DNA from: Geobacteraceae bacterium
GTDB lineage: Bacteria > Desulfobacterota > Desulfuromonadia > Geobacterales > Pseudopelobacteraceae
Length of the DNA stretch: 64,000 nucleotides
Direction: 5' to 3'
Assembly: GCA_013336525.1 (NCBI GenBank)
Contig: JAAXTM010000002.1
Span: 310,001 to 374,000, forward strand
Position numbers and translations under genes: made by a program. The notes below the pieces were generated by a model, which saw nothing but the letters and a program-made list of their open reading frames with translations, did not search any database and was not told where the DNA came from. Positions 50,978-60,075 of this stretch are shown in pieces. The first letter of the stretch is position 1, and each line of letters starts with the position of its first letter.

Positions 50978-51826
50978 ATGAAAACTACACTTATCCGCAT
51001 TATCTTCTGTGCGTTCATGTTTGCCACCATGCCGGTCTTTGCCGCCCAATCAACTGAAGAACAGGCTCCTTACATCATGGGGGTGTTCCCATTTGTGCCG
51101 ACAGCTACCATTGAAGGGATATTCGCTCCCCTGGCGGCCGAACTTTCCAAGGCGCTTGGCAGGCCGGTCAAGCTCAGGAGTGCCTCCTCTTTTGACAAGT
51201 ATACTGATGAACTGAAAAGCCGCATTTTTGACATCGCCTTTATTCAACCTTTTGATTACGCCAGTTTGGCAAAGTCTGCTGGGCTGCTGCCCTTGGCATC
51301 CCGCAATGACATCTTGAGCAGCCATATTGTTGTAAAAAATGACAGCCTAATCCATGACCTGAAAGACCTTAAGGGCAAAAGCATGGGCATGCCCCCCAAG
51401 GTGGCCGCAGTCAGCTTCCTTAACCGCCTGACCCTGAAAAAAGCCGGCCTGACCCCGGATACTGATATAAAGTTTGTGTACCTGGCCTCGCACCAGGCCT
51501 GCCTGCAGCAGTTAATGATCGGCAATGTGGCAGCCTGCGGCGTATCGCCTGCCGCTATCCGTCTGGCAGAGGCGCAGCTGAAGACGACCTTCCGCCTGAT
51601 CCACGAATCCCCAGAAATCCCCACACCGTTGTTTGTCGTTAAAAAAGAAATAGCGAAAAAAGATCGCGACACAATGCTCGGGGTACTGACCACTACTGAC
51701 CTCGCCGGTGTTAAGCCCGAACTGCGAACCATGTTTGTGGAGACAAAGGAAAAGCCATTTCGCAAGGCAACCGACAGCGAATATGAGGTTGTCCGCACCA
51801 TGATGAAAACCTACGGAATCAAATAA
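50978..51826 (+). CDS. PhnD-type periplasmic phosphate/phosphonate-like binding protein
   Basis: A 282-residue exported protein with a signal peptide ending FAAQ. It matches the PhnD/SsuA-like binding-protein family ([68 protein letters not shown]). No ABC permease or ATPase is adjacent. Instead the next gene, a hybrid sensor kinase, starts two bases after its stop, so the pair is translationally coupled. It is therefore probably the ligand-sensing subunit for the kinase and not a transport component. The ligand (phosphonate, phosphite or another oxyanion) cannot be read from sequence. Confidence 0.85.
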   Translation: MKTTLIRIIFCAFMFATMPVFAAQSTEEQAPYIMGVFPFVPTATIEGIFAPLAAELSKALGRPVKLRSASSFDKYTDELKSRIFDIAFIQPFDYASLAKSAGLLPLASRNDILSSHIVVKNDSLIHDLKDLKGKSMGMPPKVAAVSFLNRLTLKKAGLTPDTDIKFVYLASHQACLQQLMIGNVAACGVSPAAIRLAEAQLKTTFRLIHESPEIPTPLFVVKKEIAKKDRDTMLGVLTTTDLAGVKPELRTMFVETKEKPFRKATDSEYEVVRTMMKTYGIK

Positions 51827-51828
51827 AC

Positions 51829-54800
51829 ATGTTCACCTCCCTCAAATACCGGATAGCCGTGATCATTTCTCTGATTGCAGGCACTCTTCTCGCCATAGTT
51901 ATCTGGCAAAACATCTCCATGTCCCACGATCTGGCTCAAAAACAGCTGGCCACAAAACAAGAGGTGTTTGCCTCCTTTCTGGAGGATATCAGCCGCAGCG
52001 CAATCCTGAATAGCGAATACGAAGTTCTGCAACTGTATCTGGACAAGCTGCGGCAGGATCCGGAGATTCTGCACATCAGGGCGGCAGATTACCGCGGGGT
52101 GGTGGTCTCCAGCACCGATCCATCGGAACTGGGGATGCCAATCAAGAACCTGCCTGTTCCGGGAGGAGCCGAATGGCGGCAGAGCAAGATCGTCAACGCG
52201 ACAGGTGAAGTGGGAACCATTGCCATCCGTTTTTCCCATGCCGATGTCGACAAACAACGTAACTGGTTACTGAAAGTCAGCCTGTTGTCCACCGTTGTCG
52301 GGCTCGGCCTGCTGCTTGTATCCGGATACTTTATCGGTCGCCTGCTGACCAGGCGGCTCGACAGATTAACCCTGGCGGCACAGGCTATTGCCGGCGGAGA
52401 CCTGACCGCTGCTGTAAATGATGGCACTAACGATGAAATCGGCAAACTGAGCGCATCCTTCAACACAATGGCGCGCCGTCTGGAAGGCATGATCACCGAA
52501 ACTCAGCGACTGAACGAAGAACTGGAGCAGCGGGTGATCGAACGTACGACGGAACTGCAAAACACCAACATCCTGCTGGCACAGGCCCGGGATGCAGCTG
52601 AGGCGGCAAATGTGGCCAAGGGTAATTTTCTGGCCAACATGAGCCACGAGATACGCACTCCCATGAATGCCATCATCGGCATGACACATCTTGCCCAGCA
52701 AACCGATCTGACCCCGAAACAGCAGGACTATCTCCGCAAAGTCGACCTTGCCGCCGACTCATTGTTAGGAATCATCAACGACGTCCTTGATTTTTCCAAA
52801 ATCGAAGCGGGCCGGATGGAGATAGAAAACTCGGAGTTTCTGATTGATGAGGTACTGCGGAGACTGACCGCCATCGTTTCCCCCTCTGCCCAAGAAAAGA
52901 AGCTTAGATTTTTGATTGATGTCTCACCAGAACTGCCACCATCACTGGTAGGAGATGCCACCAGACTTGGGCAAGTCCTGCTGAACCTTGTCACCAACGC
53001 CATAAAATTTACCGAATCTGGCGAAATAATATTATCCATGCGACAGCTACAGCGTGATGACAAGCGGGTTGCCATACTCTTCAGCGTTAGAGACAGCGGC
53101 ATCGGCATGACAAAAGACGAGCAGTCCCGGCTCTTCAAGCCGTTTACCCAGGCAGATGTCAGTACGACCCGTAAATACGGCGGCACCGGATTGGGGCTTG
53201 CCATCTGCCGCGAGTTGGTAGAGATGATGGGTGGTGAAATTGAAGTTTCAGGCAAACCTGGTGAGGGGAGCACGTTCAGTTTCACCGTCAGCTTCAATGT
53301 AGGTTCAATGTTGCCGCGGCGGGTAGTTTCCTCTGTACCGGAAGAGCGCCGCAAAACCGAAGCCGCCACAATCACCTCCGAAAGTCTGGCTGCAATTCAC
53401 GGAGCTCGAGTGCTACTGGTAGAGGACAACGAGTTCAATCAGCTGGTAGCCACCGAGTTATTGGAGTCTGCGGGGCTTTCTGTCACGCTTGCTGTCAACG
53501 GTGAGCAGGCTCTCGAAAAGCTCCGGGACGAAACCTTTGATGCTGTGTTGATGGATGTACAGATGCCTGTATTGGATGGGCTGGAAGCTACGCGGCGGCT
53601 GAGACTGATGGCAGGGTTTGAGACGCTTCCAGTTATCGCTGTTACAGCCCACGCAATGCCTCATGATCGCCAGCGCTGCCTGGATGCCGGCATGAACGAC
53701 TATATTTCAAAACCGATAGACCAGAAGGAGCTGAAGCGACTGCTGATCAAGTGGATCCCCTCCCGGTCGGTAATAATCCCTCACTGTCCGCCATCTGTTG
53801 CTGATGGCAAAGGATTACTGCCTTCTTTCCTGCCTGGCATCAACCTCGATACCGGCTTGCAAATGTGCAACTGCAACCGCTCATTATACATGGATATGCT
53901 GCACAAATTCCAAGTGAACAATCAAAAAAACCTCAATGAAATCCGATCCTTCCTGGTTGCTGGAGACCGTGACACTGCCGGCAGATTGGCTCACAGCATG
54001 AAGTCGGTAGCCGGCATCCTCGGCGCTAATGACCTTTCGGACTCTGCCAGGCTGCTGGAAGAGGCTATCTCAAAAAGAATGGACAACCGGCTGGAAGAGC
54101 GACTGGTCAGGTACGCCCAAACGCTCGGCATAGTTATTAACGGCCTTGATACCGAGTTCGGCACCGCGGAGCCGACCTCCGCCAAACCTCAGACGGCACC
54201 CCCGGGGGACACCGAACGTGAACGCTTGTTGGCTCTGGTTCGCGATCTGGAGACTTTCCTCGACACTGACATGTCCCAAGCAATTGAACTCGCCGGGAAA
54301 CTTGGGGAACAGATCAGTGGCGCTGAACTGTCGCGACTGTATGAACTGATGAAACAACAACTCGCTATTTTTGATATTGATGCTGTGCGAGCAACACTTT
54401 GTGAGCTCACAGAAAAACTCACGGAACCCGGGACCGTTCAGGGCAGAGAGACTATTCTCCTCGCAGAAGACGACCCTCTGCAGATGGAATTGACTGCAAA
54501 CATTTTAGAGTCTCATGGATACAAGGTTATCAAGGCACATGATGGAGTCGAGGCGTTGGAACTTTTTACGCAGCACCAAGACCAGATAGAGCTTGTAATT
54601 ATGGATGCCCTTATGCCAAAGATGAGCGGGAAGCGTGCCTGGGATGAGATTTGCTCAATACGTCCCGGCGTCAAGGCCTGTTTTGTCAGCGGTTACAGCA
54701 ATGAAATCAGCGGTGGAAAACTGGCTGTTGACTACAGCCTCCCGTTCATAGGCAAGCCGGTCATGCCTGCCACCCTTCTGCGCACTGTGCGTGAGATTTT

Positions 54801-54849
54801 GGATGATACATCAAAAATGCAGAAAGGGACCGACCATGCCGAACCCTGA
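51829..54849 (+). CDS. Hybrid sensor histidine kinase with two receivers and an Hpt domain
   Basis: A 1006-residue membrane kinase. TM helices lie at about 9-29 and 148-170 with a periplasmic domain between. HAMP (about 172-225) and a coiled coil lead to HisKA with H273 ([10 protein letters not shown]), and to HATPase ([19 protein letters not shown]). Then come receiver 1 with D576 (VLMDVQMP), Hpt with H722 ([13 protein letters not shown]), and receiver 2 with D926 (VIMDALMP). This complete phosphorelay set, arranged kinase-receiver-Hpt-receiver, is unusual because the final receiver is on the same chain after Hpt. The gene overlaps the HD-GYP regulator by 14 bases, the natural downstream partner. 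The small periplasmic part probably reads the binding protein encoded just upstream. Confidence 0.9.
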   Translation: MFTSLKYRIAVIISLIAGTLLAIVIWQNISMSHDLAQKQLATKQEVFASFLEDISRSAILNSEYEVLQLYLDKLRQDPEILHIRAADYRGVVVSSTDPSELGMPIKNLPVPGGAEWRQSKIVNATGEVGTIAIRFSHADVDKQRNWLLKVSLLSTVVGLGLLLVSGYFIGRLLTRRLDRLTLAAQAIAGGDLTAAVNDGTNDEIGKLSASFNTMARRLEGMITETQRLNEELEQRVIERTTELQNTNILLAQARDAAEAANVAKGNFLANMSHEIRTPMNAIIGMTHLAQQTDLTPKQQDYLRKVDLAADSLLGIINDVLDFSKIEAGRMEIENSEFLIDEVLRRLTAIVSPSAQEKKLRFLIDVSPELPPSLVGDATRLGQVLLNLVTNAIKFTESGEIILSMRQLQRDDKRVAILFSVRDSGIGMTKDEQSRLFKPFTQADVSTTRKYGGTGLGLAICRELVEMMGGEIEVSGKPGEGSTFSFTVSFNVGSMLPRRVVSSVPEERRKTEAATITSESLAAIHGARVLLVEDNEFNQLVATELLESAGLSVTLAVNGEQALEKLRDETFDAVLMDVQMPVLDGLEATRRLRLMAGFETLPVIAVTAHAMPHDRQRCLDAGMNDYISKPIDQKELKRLLIKWIPSRSVIIPHCPPSVADGKGLLPSFLPGINLDTGLQMCNCNRSLYMDMLHKFQVNNQKNLNEIRSFLVAGDRDTAGRLAHSMKSVAGILGANDLSDSARLLEEAISKRMDNRLEERLVRYAQTLGIVINGLDTEFGTAEPTSAKPQTAPPGDTERERLLALVRDLETFLDTDMSQAIELAGKLGEQISGAELSRLYELMKQQLAIFDIDAVRATLCELTEKLTEPGTVQGRETILLAEDDPLQMELTANILESHGYKVIKAHDGVEALELFTQHQDQIELVIMDALMPKMSGKRAWDEICSIRPGVKACFVSGYSNEISGGKLAVDYSLPFIGKPVMPATLLRTVREILDDTSKMQKGTDHAEP

Positions 54850-55921
54850 CAAAGCCCGGCAGACTATTCTAATTGTTGATGATTCCCCGGAAAACATCCT
54901 GATCCTTATGGATCTTTTGCGCGATCAATATACTATCACCGTCGCCACTAACGGCATGCGAGCGCTGCAGCTTGCCGGTTGTGAAACCCCTCCTGACCTG
55001 ATTCTGCTGGACGTGCTCATGCCAGGCATGAACGGTTACGAAGTTTGTTCCCAATTAAAGACCAAGCCACACACTGCCGACATCCCGGTCATCTTCGTTA
55101 CAGCGCTCTCAGATGAATCGGACGAGCAGAAGGGTCTCGACCTCGGGGCTGTAGATTTCATACTGAAACCGTTCAGCCCTCCGCTTGTGAAGGCGCGGGT
55201 GCGAAATCACCTGGAACTTAAAAAACATCGGGATCATCTTGAGGATGTTGTACACGAGAGAACACGAGAACTTGTCCTTACCCAAGACGCCGCCATCTTC
55301 GGGCTGGGCGTGCTGGCTGAATACCGGGATATTGAAACCGGCCAGCACATTATGAGAACCCGAAAATATGTGCAGCTGATGGCAGAGCAATTAAAGGGCC
55401 ATTCCAGCTTCAGCGGTTATTTCAGTGACGCGACAATGCACTTGCTGATAAATTCAGCACCACTCCATGACATTGGCAAGGTTGCTATTCCGGACGTAGT
55501 TTTACAAAAACCGGAGCCTCTTACTGAGTTGGAATTCCTGACCATTAAGCAGCATACAGTCTTCGGCAAGGAGATAATAAATCGTATCGAGGCAGGAATG
55601 AGCGACAAGTCGGCGTCATCATTCCTCCGTTTTGCGGAAGAACTGGCCTATACCCACCACGAGCACTGGGACGGCAGCGGTTACCACGGCCTCAAGGGTG
55701 AGGAAATCCCGGTATCAGGTCGGCTAATGGCTATGGCAGACATCTATGACGCCCTGACAAGCGCCCGTATCTACAAACCGGCCTACCCACACGAAGAAGC
55801 TCTGAGGATCATCATAGAGGGTGATGGACGCACCAGGCCGGAACACTTCGATCCGGTGGTGCTGCAGGCGTTTGTGGATTTGTGCGACACCTTCCGGCAG
55901 ATATCAAGCGGGAGGAACTGA
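54836..55921 (+). CDS. Response regulator with HD-GYP domain (c-di-GMP phosphodiesterase)
   Basis: A 361-residue protein with an N-terminal receiver (acidic pair in ILIVDDSP, D58 in LILLDVLMP) and an HD-GYP domain (about 150-350). [10 protein letters not shown] and [15 protein letters not shown] hold the metal-binding residues; the GYP triplet reads GYH, so the proline is replaced. HD-GYP enzymes usually degrade c-di-GMP. The GYH change may weaken partner contacts without removing metal ligands. The ATG at 54836 has a GAAAGGGA site; 15 codons upstream in-frame are not needed. It overlaps the kinase gene and is its probable output. Confidence 0.9.
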   Translation: MPNPDKARQTILIVDDSPENILILMDLLRDQYTITVATNGMRALQLAGCETPPDLILLDVLMPGMNGYEVCSQLKTKPHTADIPVIFVTALSDESDEQKGLDLGAVDFILKPFSPPLVKARVRNHLELKKHRDHLEDVVHERTRELVLTQDAAIFGLGVLAEYRDIETGQHIMRTRKYVQLMAEQLKGHSSFSGYFSDATMHLLINSAPLHDIGKVAIPDVVLQKPEPLTELEFLTIKQHTVFGKEIINRIEAGMSDKSASSFLRFAEELAYTHHEHWDGSGYHGLKGEEIPVSGRLMAMADIYDALTSARIYKPAYPHEEALRIIIEGDGRTRPEHFDPVVLQAFVDLCDTFRQISSGRN

Positions 55922-56051
55922 TCGAACACAACAGTGCAGCGTGGCCATACAGAGCTGGTCAATATCTTCAGCCAAGCTGCCGCAGTATTACGCTCAGTAT
56001 CACCGTACACCAAGCTGTTACATTTAAAACTGAAATCAAAAGGGGTAGACA

Positions 56052-57698
56052 ATGAGTTTAAGTATTAAAACCAAGATTCTCATCATTTTGCTGGTAGGTT
56101 GCATTTCTGTCACCATTGCCGGGGTACTCGGTCTGGTCGGGATGAAAACAGCGGACGACACTATCGAAACGCTGTACAAGGAAAACCTGACAAATGTCAC
56201 ACAGATCAGCCAGATCATGGGGCTGATGCGCGACAACCGGATTCAGCTGCTGCTCGCCCTTCAGCACAACCCGCAGAGTGCGGAGATTGCCAAACTGCAC
56301 GACCATGCAATGGAACTGCACCTCAACTCCGTTGAAAAAAATATCGAGGACATTACCTCCATCTGGAAAGAGTATACCAGCGGAGAACTTAGTGCCGACG
56401 AAAAATTGTTGGCAGCTGATTTTGCCGAAAAACGGGGCCGCTTTGTCAAGGAAGGGCTACTGCCGGTGCATGACCTCATCCTGGCAGGCAAATATCATGA
56501 CGCAACCGAGCTGACCATAAGCAAAATAAATCCTCTCTTTAAAGCTGCTAACGAGCCTGCGCAGAAGATCTATGACAATGAGAAGAAACAGGCAAAAATA
56601 GCCCACGAAGAGGCTGTCAGTGCGTATCACAGGACTCTGGCGCTGGTTATCGGAGCCATAATAGTCTCAATCCTGGTGTCATTGATACTCGGCCTGATGA
56701 TCATCCGCTCCATCTCATCCGCCGCATCAGTTCTTATTAATATCAGCGGCGCAATGGTCAACGGCGATCTGTCACAGCGGGCCAGATTGACAACCATGGA
56801 CGAATTGGGAACCATTGGAAAATCATTTGATGCGATGGCGGACTCATTCAGCCAGGCGCTGGCAAAAGTAGCGACCAGCGCCACACAGGTATCGGCAGCG
56901 GCAGGCCAGGTTCACAGTACAGCCGAGAGAATCGCCACCGGGGCGGAGGAAGTAGCGGCACAGACAGGAACCGTTGCCACAGCCGGCGAGGAGATGTCAG
57001 CCACATCTGGTGACATCGCCCAGAACTGCCAGATGGCCGCCGAAGGTGCACAGCGCGCCTCTCAAGCGGCAAGCGACGGTGCCGAGGTTGCCCGCCGCAC
57101 TATCGACGGCATTAAATCCCGTGGTGCAAAAACCCGTGAGAATGCCGTCATAATCGAATCATTGGGAACACGTTCCGACCAGATCGGGGCAATTGTAGCA
57201 ACCATTGAAGATATTGCCGACCAGACCAACCTGCTGGCGCTGAACGCCGCGATCGAAGCCGCCAGAGCAGGTGAGCAGGGGCGCGGATTTGCCGTAGTCG
57301 CCGATGAAGTTCGGAACCTTGCGACCAGAACAACAAATGCCACCAAGGAAATAGGCGGAATGATCAGGGCTATTCAGACCGAAACGAAACAGGCTATCGT
57401 CTCGATGGAAGAAGGGGTAAAGGGGACGGAAAAAGGCGCCGCAGAAGCGGCCCAGCTCGAAACATCACTCAACGACATCCTGCAGCAGATCAACGATGTC
57501 GCCATGCAGGTCAACCAGATCGCCACCGCCGCCGAAGAGCAGACCGCCACGACCAGCGAGATATCAAATAATATGATGCAGATCACCGAGGTCGTTCAGC
57601 AGACGTCGCAGGGTGCGCAAGAATCGGCAACGGCAGCAGCCCAGTTGAATGGCAATGCGGAGGAGCTTCAGCGGTTGGTGCGACAGTTTAAGTTATAA
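56052..57698 (+). CDS. Methyl-accepting chemotaxis protein (first of tandem pair)
   Basis: A 548-residue chemoreceptor. TM1 lies at about 8-30, then a four-helix-bundle-type periplasmic sensor (about 31-190), TM2 (about 192-215), HAMP (about 216-270) and the methyl-accepting helical hairpin. The signalling tip reads [37 protein letters not shown]-like and is intact (written in short: [19 protein letters not shown]). No C-terminal CheR-binding pentapeptide is present; it ends LVRQFKL. The second copy follows 41 bases after. Ligand unknown. The sensor bundle with charged helices fits small organic acids or redox-type cues, which is inference. Confidence 0.93.
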   Translation: MSLSIKTKILIILLVGCISVTIAGVLGLVGMKTADDTIETLYKENLTNVTQISQIMGLMRDNRIQLLLALQHNPQSAEIAKLHDHAMELHLNSVEKNIEDITSIWKEYTSGELSADEKLLAADFAEKRGRFVKEGLLPVHDLILAGKYHDATELTISKINPLFKAANEPAQKIYDNEKKQAKIAHEEAVSAYHRTLALVIGAIIVSILVSLILGLMIIRSISSAASVLINISGAMVNGDLSQRARLTTMDELGTIGKSFDAMADSFSQALAKVATSATQVSAAAGQVHSTAERIATGAEEVAAQTGTVATAGEEMSATSGDIAQNCQMAAEGAQRASQAASDGAEVARRTIDGIKSRGAKTRENAVIIESLGTRSDQIGAIVATIEDIADQTNLLALNAAIEAARAGEQGRGFAVVADEVRNLATRTTNATKEIGGMIRAIQTETKQAIVSMEEGVKGTEKGAAEAAQLETSLNDILQQINDVAMQVNQIATAAEEQTATTSEISNNMMQITEVVQQTSQGAQESATAAAQLNGNAEELQRLVRQFKL

Positions 57699-57739
57699 AA
57701 CCTATTAACTAGGCTGGAGACCAAAAAAAGGGGGGAAAC

Positions 57740-59386
57740 ATGAAAAACTGGGCTGATCTAAAATTACGTACAAAACAACTGGTATTGATCAGTGCCTGTT
57801 GTGTCGTCATGCTGGTAATCGGCGGCATGGGGATGCTGGGGATGAAGACACTTCAAACCCACCTGGGGGAATCAAACGAGAGCCTGCACCACGTGGCTTT
57901 ACTTGGACAGATGAAAAGTGACTTCCTGGTCATGCGACTCGACCTGGTATACATACTGGCGAGCAAGGATCCTGCAACACTGAAAGCAAAACTGGATGAT
58001 TTTAGCAAGAAGAGCGCTTTAGTGCGTGAAGCAATCAAAGTATTTGAATCTTCCGAGCTGGAAGCCTCCGAGAAAGAACAATTAAACATTTTCAAAACCG
58101 GTTTCGAGGAATACTTCGCCAAAGGAAAACCATTGGCAGAAAGCATTCTCACCGCTCGTGAAAGCAGTGACGAGGTGACTGTCGAGTCCGCAAGCGGGGC
58201 CATAGTAAAACAAGTAGCGCCGCTCTACACCAAACCTGGCGAAGCTATTGCCGCACTGGTTGACTACAACATCAAGGAATCACAAACGTCTTACGAAGCG
58301 GATGTCAAAAAATATCATCGTGATATGCTGCTGATGGTGGTAATCGTCTGCGGTGCAACAATTTTCGCGTTCATCCTCGGTTTTGTCATCTATCGCTCCA
58401 TAGCAGGTCCGCTGGCGCAGGTAATTGACACAATGGCGCTGGTTGCAGCTGGCGACCTGACCGCCCACTCGAGCATCAACTCACGCGATGAAATGGGACA
58501 GTTGGCTGCCGAGATTAACGAAATGGTCGATAAACTTCGTGCCATCATCAGCCAGATCTCCAGCACATCAACCCAGGTAGCGTCTGCCTCAAGCCAGCTC
58601 CATTCAACTGCCGATCGGATCGCCACTGGATCTGAAGAGGTCGCGGCCCAGGCGGGGACAGTAGCAACCGCCGGTGAAGAGATGTCCGCCACCTCCGGTG
58701 ACATCGCCCAAAACTGCCAGATGGCCGCCGAAGGGGCACACCGTGCATCTCAAGCCGCCAGCGACGGGGCAGCAGTAGTTGAGCGGACTGTTGCCGTCAT
58801 GGGACAGATTGCCGAAAAAGTTCAGGAATCAGCCAGGACGGTGGAAAGCCTTGGGGCCAGAAGTGATCAGATTGGTGCAATCATCGGCACTATTGAAGAT
58901 ATCGCCGACCAGACAAACCTGCTGGCACTGAATGCCGCTATCGAAGCTGCCCGCGCCGGTGAACAGGGCCGCGGTTTTGCCGTCGTTGCCGATGAAGTTC
59001 GCGCCCTGGCTGAACGCACCACGCGTGCGACCAAAGAGATCGGCGAGATGATCAAGGCCATTCAGAGAGAGACTAAGGGTGCCGTCATCGCCATGGAACA
59101 GGGCGTTCAACAGGTAGAAAACGGCACAGAGGAAGCGGCAAAATCAGGACAGGCGCTGCAGGACATTCTGGCTCAGGTCAACGACGTCGCCATGCAAGTC
59201 AACCAGATCGCCACCGCCGCCGAAGAACAAACCGCCACCACCAGTGAAATTTCCAACAATATGCAGCAAATCACCGAGGTTGTTCAGCAGACTTCACAGG
59301 GCGCACACGAATCAGCCACGGCAGCAGCGCAGTTAAGTGGCAATGCCGAAGAGCTACAGCGGTTGGTACATCAGTTTAAATTGTAA
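57740..59386 (+). CDS. Methyl-accepting chemotaxis protein (second of tandem pair)
   Basis: A second 548-residue receptor with the same layout as the preceding one. The cytoplasmic halves are nearly the same over long stretches (for example [18 protein letters not shown]), while the periplasmic halves (about residues 30-190) have diverged strongly. This points to a gene duplication followed by ligand change, or conversion of the signalling half. It also ends LVHQFKL without a CheR tether. The ribosome site is GGGGGGAAAC. It is followed by cheW after a repeat element. Confidence 0.93.
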   Translation: MKNWADLKLRTKQLVLISACCVVMLVIGGMGMLGMKTLQTHLGESNESLHHVALLGQMKSDFLVMRLDLVYILASKDPATLKAKLDDFSKKSALVREAIKVFESSELEASEKEQLNIFKTGFEEYFAKGKPLAESILTARESSDEVTVESASGAIVKQVAPLYTKPGEAIAALVDYNIKESQTSYEADVKKYHRDMLLMVVIVCGATIFAFILGFVIYRSIAGPLAQVIDTMALVAAGDLTAHSSINSRDEMGQLAAEINEMVDKLRAIISQISSTSTQVASASSQLHSTADRIATGSEEVAAQAGTVATAGEEMSATSGDIAQNCQMAAEGAHRASQAASDGAAVVERTVAVMGQIAEKVQESARTVESLGARSDQIGAIIGTIEDIADQTNLLALNAAIEAARAGEQGRGFAVVADEVRALAERTTRATKEIGEMIKAIQRETKGAVIAMEQGVQQVENGTEEAAKSGQALQDILAQVNDVAMQVNQIATAAEEQTATTSEISNNMQQITEVVQQTSQGAHESATAAAQLSGNAEELQRLVHQFKL

Positions 59387-59389
59387 GTT

Positions 59390-59478
59390 CCCTCTCCATG
59401 AGGGAGAGGGTCAGGGTGAGGGGGAAATGCCCCTCATCCGGCCTTCGGCCACCTTCACCTTTGGGCCCTTGGAGAAGG
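59390..59478. repeat. GC-rich dispersed-type palindromic repeat
   Basis: Several nested inverted repeats are adjacent: CCCTCTCC/GGGAGAGGG, GTGAGGGG/CCCCTCAT, GGCC-TTC-GGCC and ACCTTC/GAAGGT. The combination of CCCTCTCC, GGTGAGGG and CCCTCATCCGGCCTTCGGCC is one I know as a common intergenic repeat of many proteobacteria. It lies between the second chemoreceptor gene and cheW. No T tract follows, so it is not a clear terminator. Confidence 0.75.
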
Positions 59479-59506
59479 TTGATTTCTGAACATAAAGGAG
59501 CCCTTC

Positions 59507-60010
59507 ATGTCCACAAACGCACTGGCAAAAGTAGACGATGTTTCAAAAAACGATGAACTGATCCAACTGGTCAGCTTCATGCTGGCTGATGAAGAGTATG
59601 GTGTTGAAGTCCTCAAGGTTCGCGAGATCATCCGCATGCCGACCATCACCAAGATGCCCAACGTGCCGCAGCATGTCGAAGGGATCATCAACCTGCGCGG
59701 CAAGGTCATCCCGATCATCTCCATGCGCAGGCGCTTCAATCTTATGGATAACGACAATAACAGCCAGACCCGGATCATCATCATGGATGTCGTCGGCAGT
59801 CTGACTGGATTCATTGTTGATTCCGTTTCGGAAGTCATCCGCATCCACGGCAGTGAAATCCAGCCGCCGCCGTCGATGGTCATATCCGGTGGCGTTAGTC
59901 AGGAATTTATCACCGGCGTATATAACCATGCCGAACGATTGTTGATCATTATGGATATTGACCGGATGTTTTCAGATGCTGAACGGGAAAGTTTCGGGGA
60001 AATTGGGTAG
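59507..60010 (+). CDS. cheW: Chemotaxis coupling protein CheW
   Basis: A 167-residue CheW that links chemoreceptors to the CheA kinase. It shows the family core: LIQLVSFMLADEEYGVEVLKVREIIR, then EGIINLRGKVIPIISMRRRF and VVGSLTGFIVDSVSEV. Length is normal. It has an AAGGAG ribosome site and belongs with the two receptors just upstream; no cheA is in this window. It probably supplies the coupling protein for an array elsewhere. Confidence 0.95.
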   Translation: MSTNALAKVDDVSKNDELIQLVSFMLADEEYGVEVLKVREIIRMPTITKMPNVPQHVEGIINLRGKVIPIISMRRRFNLMDNDNNSQTRIIIMDVVGSLTGFIVDSVSEVIRIHGSEIQPPPSMVISGGVSQEFITGVYNHAERLLIIMDIDRMFSDAERESFGEIG

Positions 60011-60035
60011 GATTGCCAGTATAAGGCTGTCAACT

Positions 60036-60075
60036 AATGGACCGGCCCCCGCACAAGGAGCCGGTCCATTTTTTT
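60036..60075 (+). terminator. Intrinsic terminator after cheW
   Basis: AATGGACCGGC (60036-60046) and GCCGGTCCATT (60060-60070) form an 11-base-pair stem followed by seven T. It reaches into the stop codon of the convergent nifEN gene and mostly serves cheW. Confidence 0.9.

Noticed and set aside
59390-59478. Repeat after the second chemoreceptor as a terminator
   Set aside because: The stems are not followed by a T tract and the layout matches a dispersed repeat instead.
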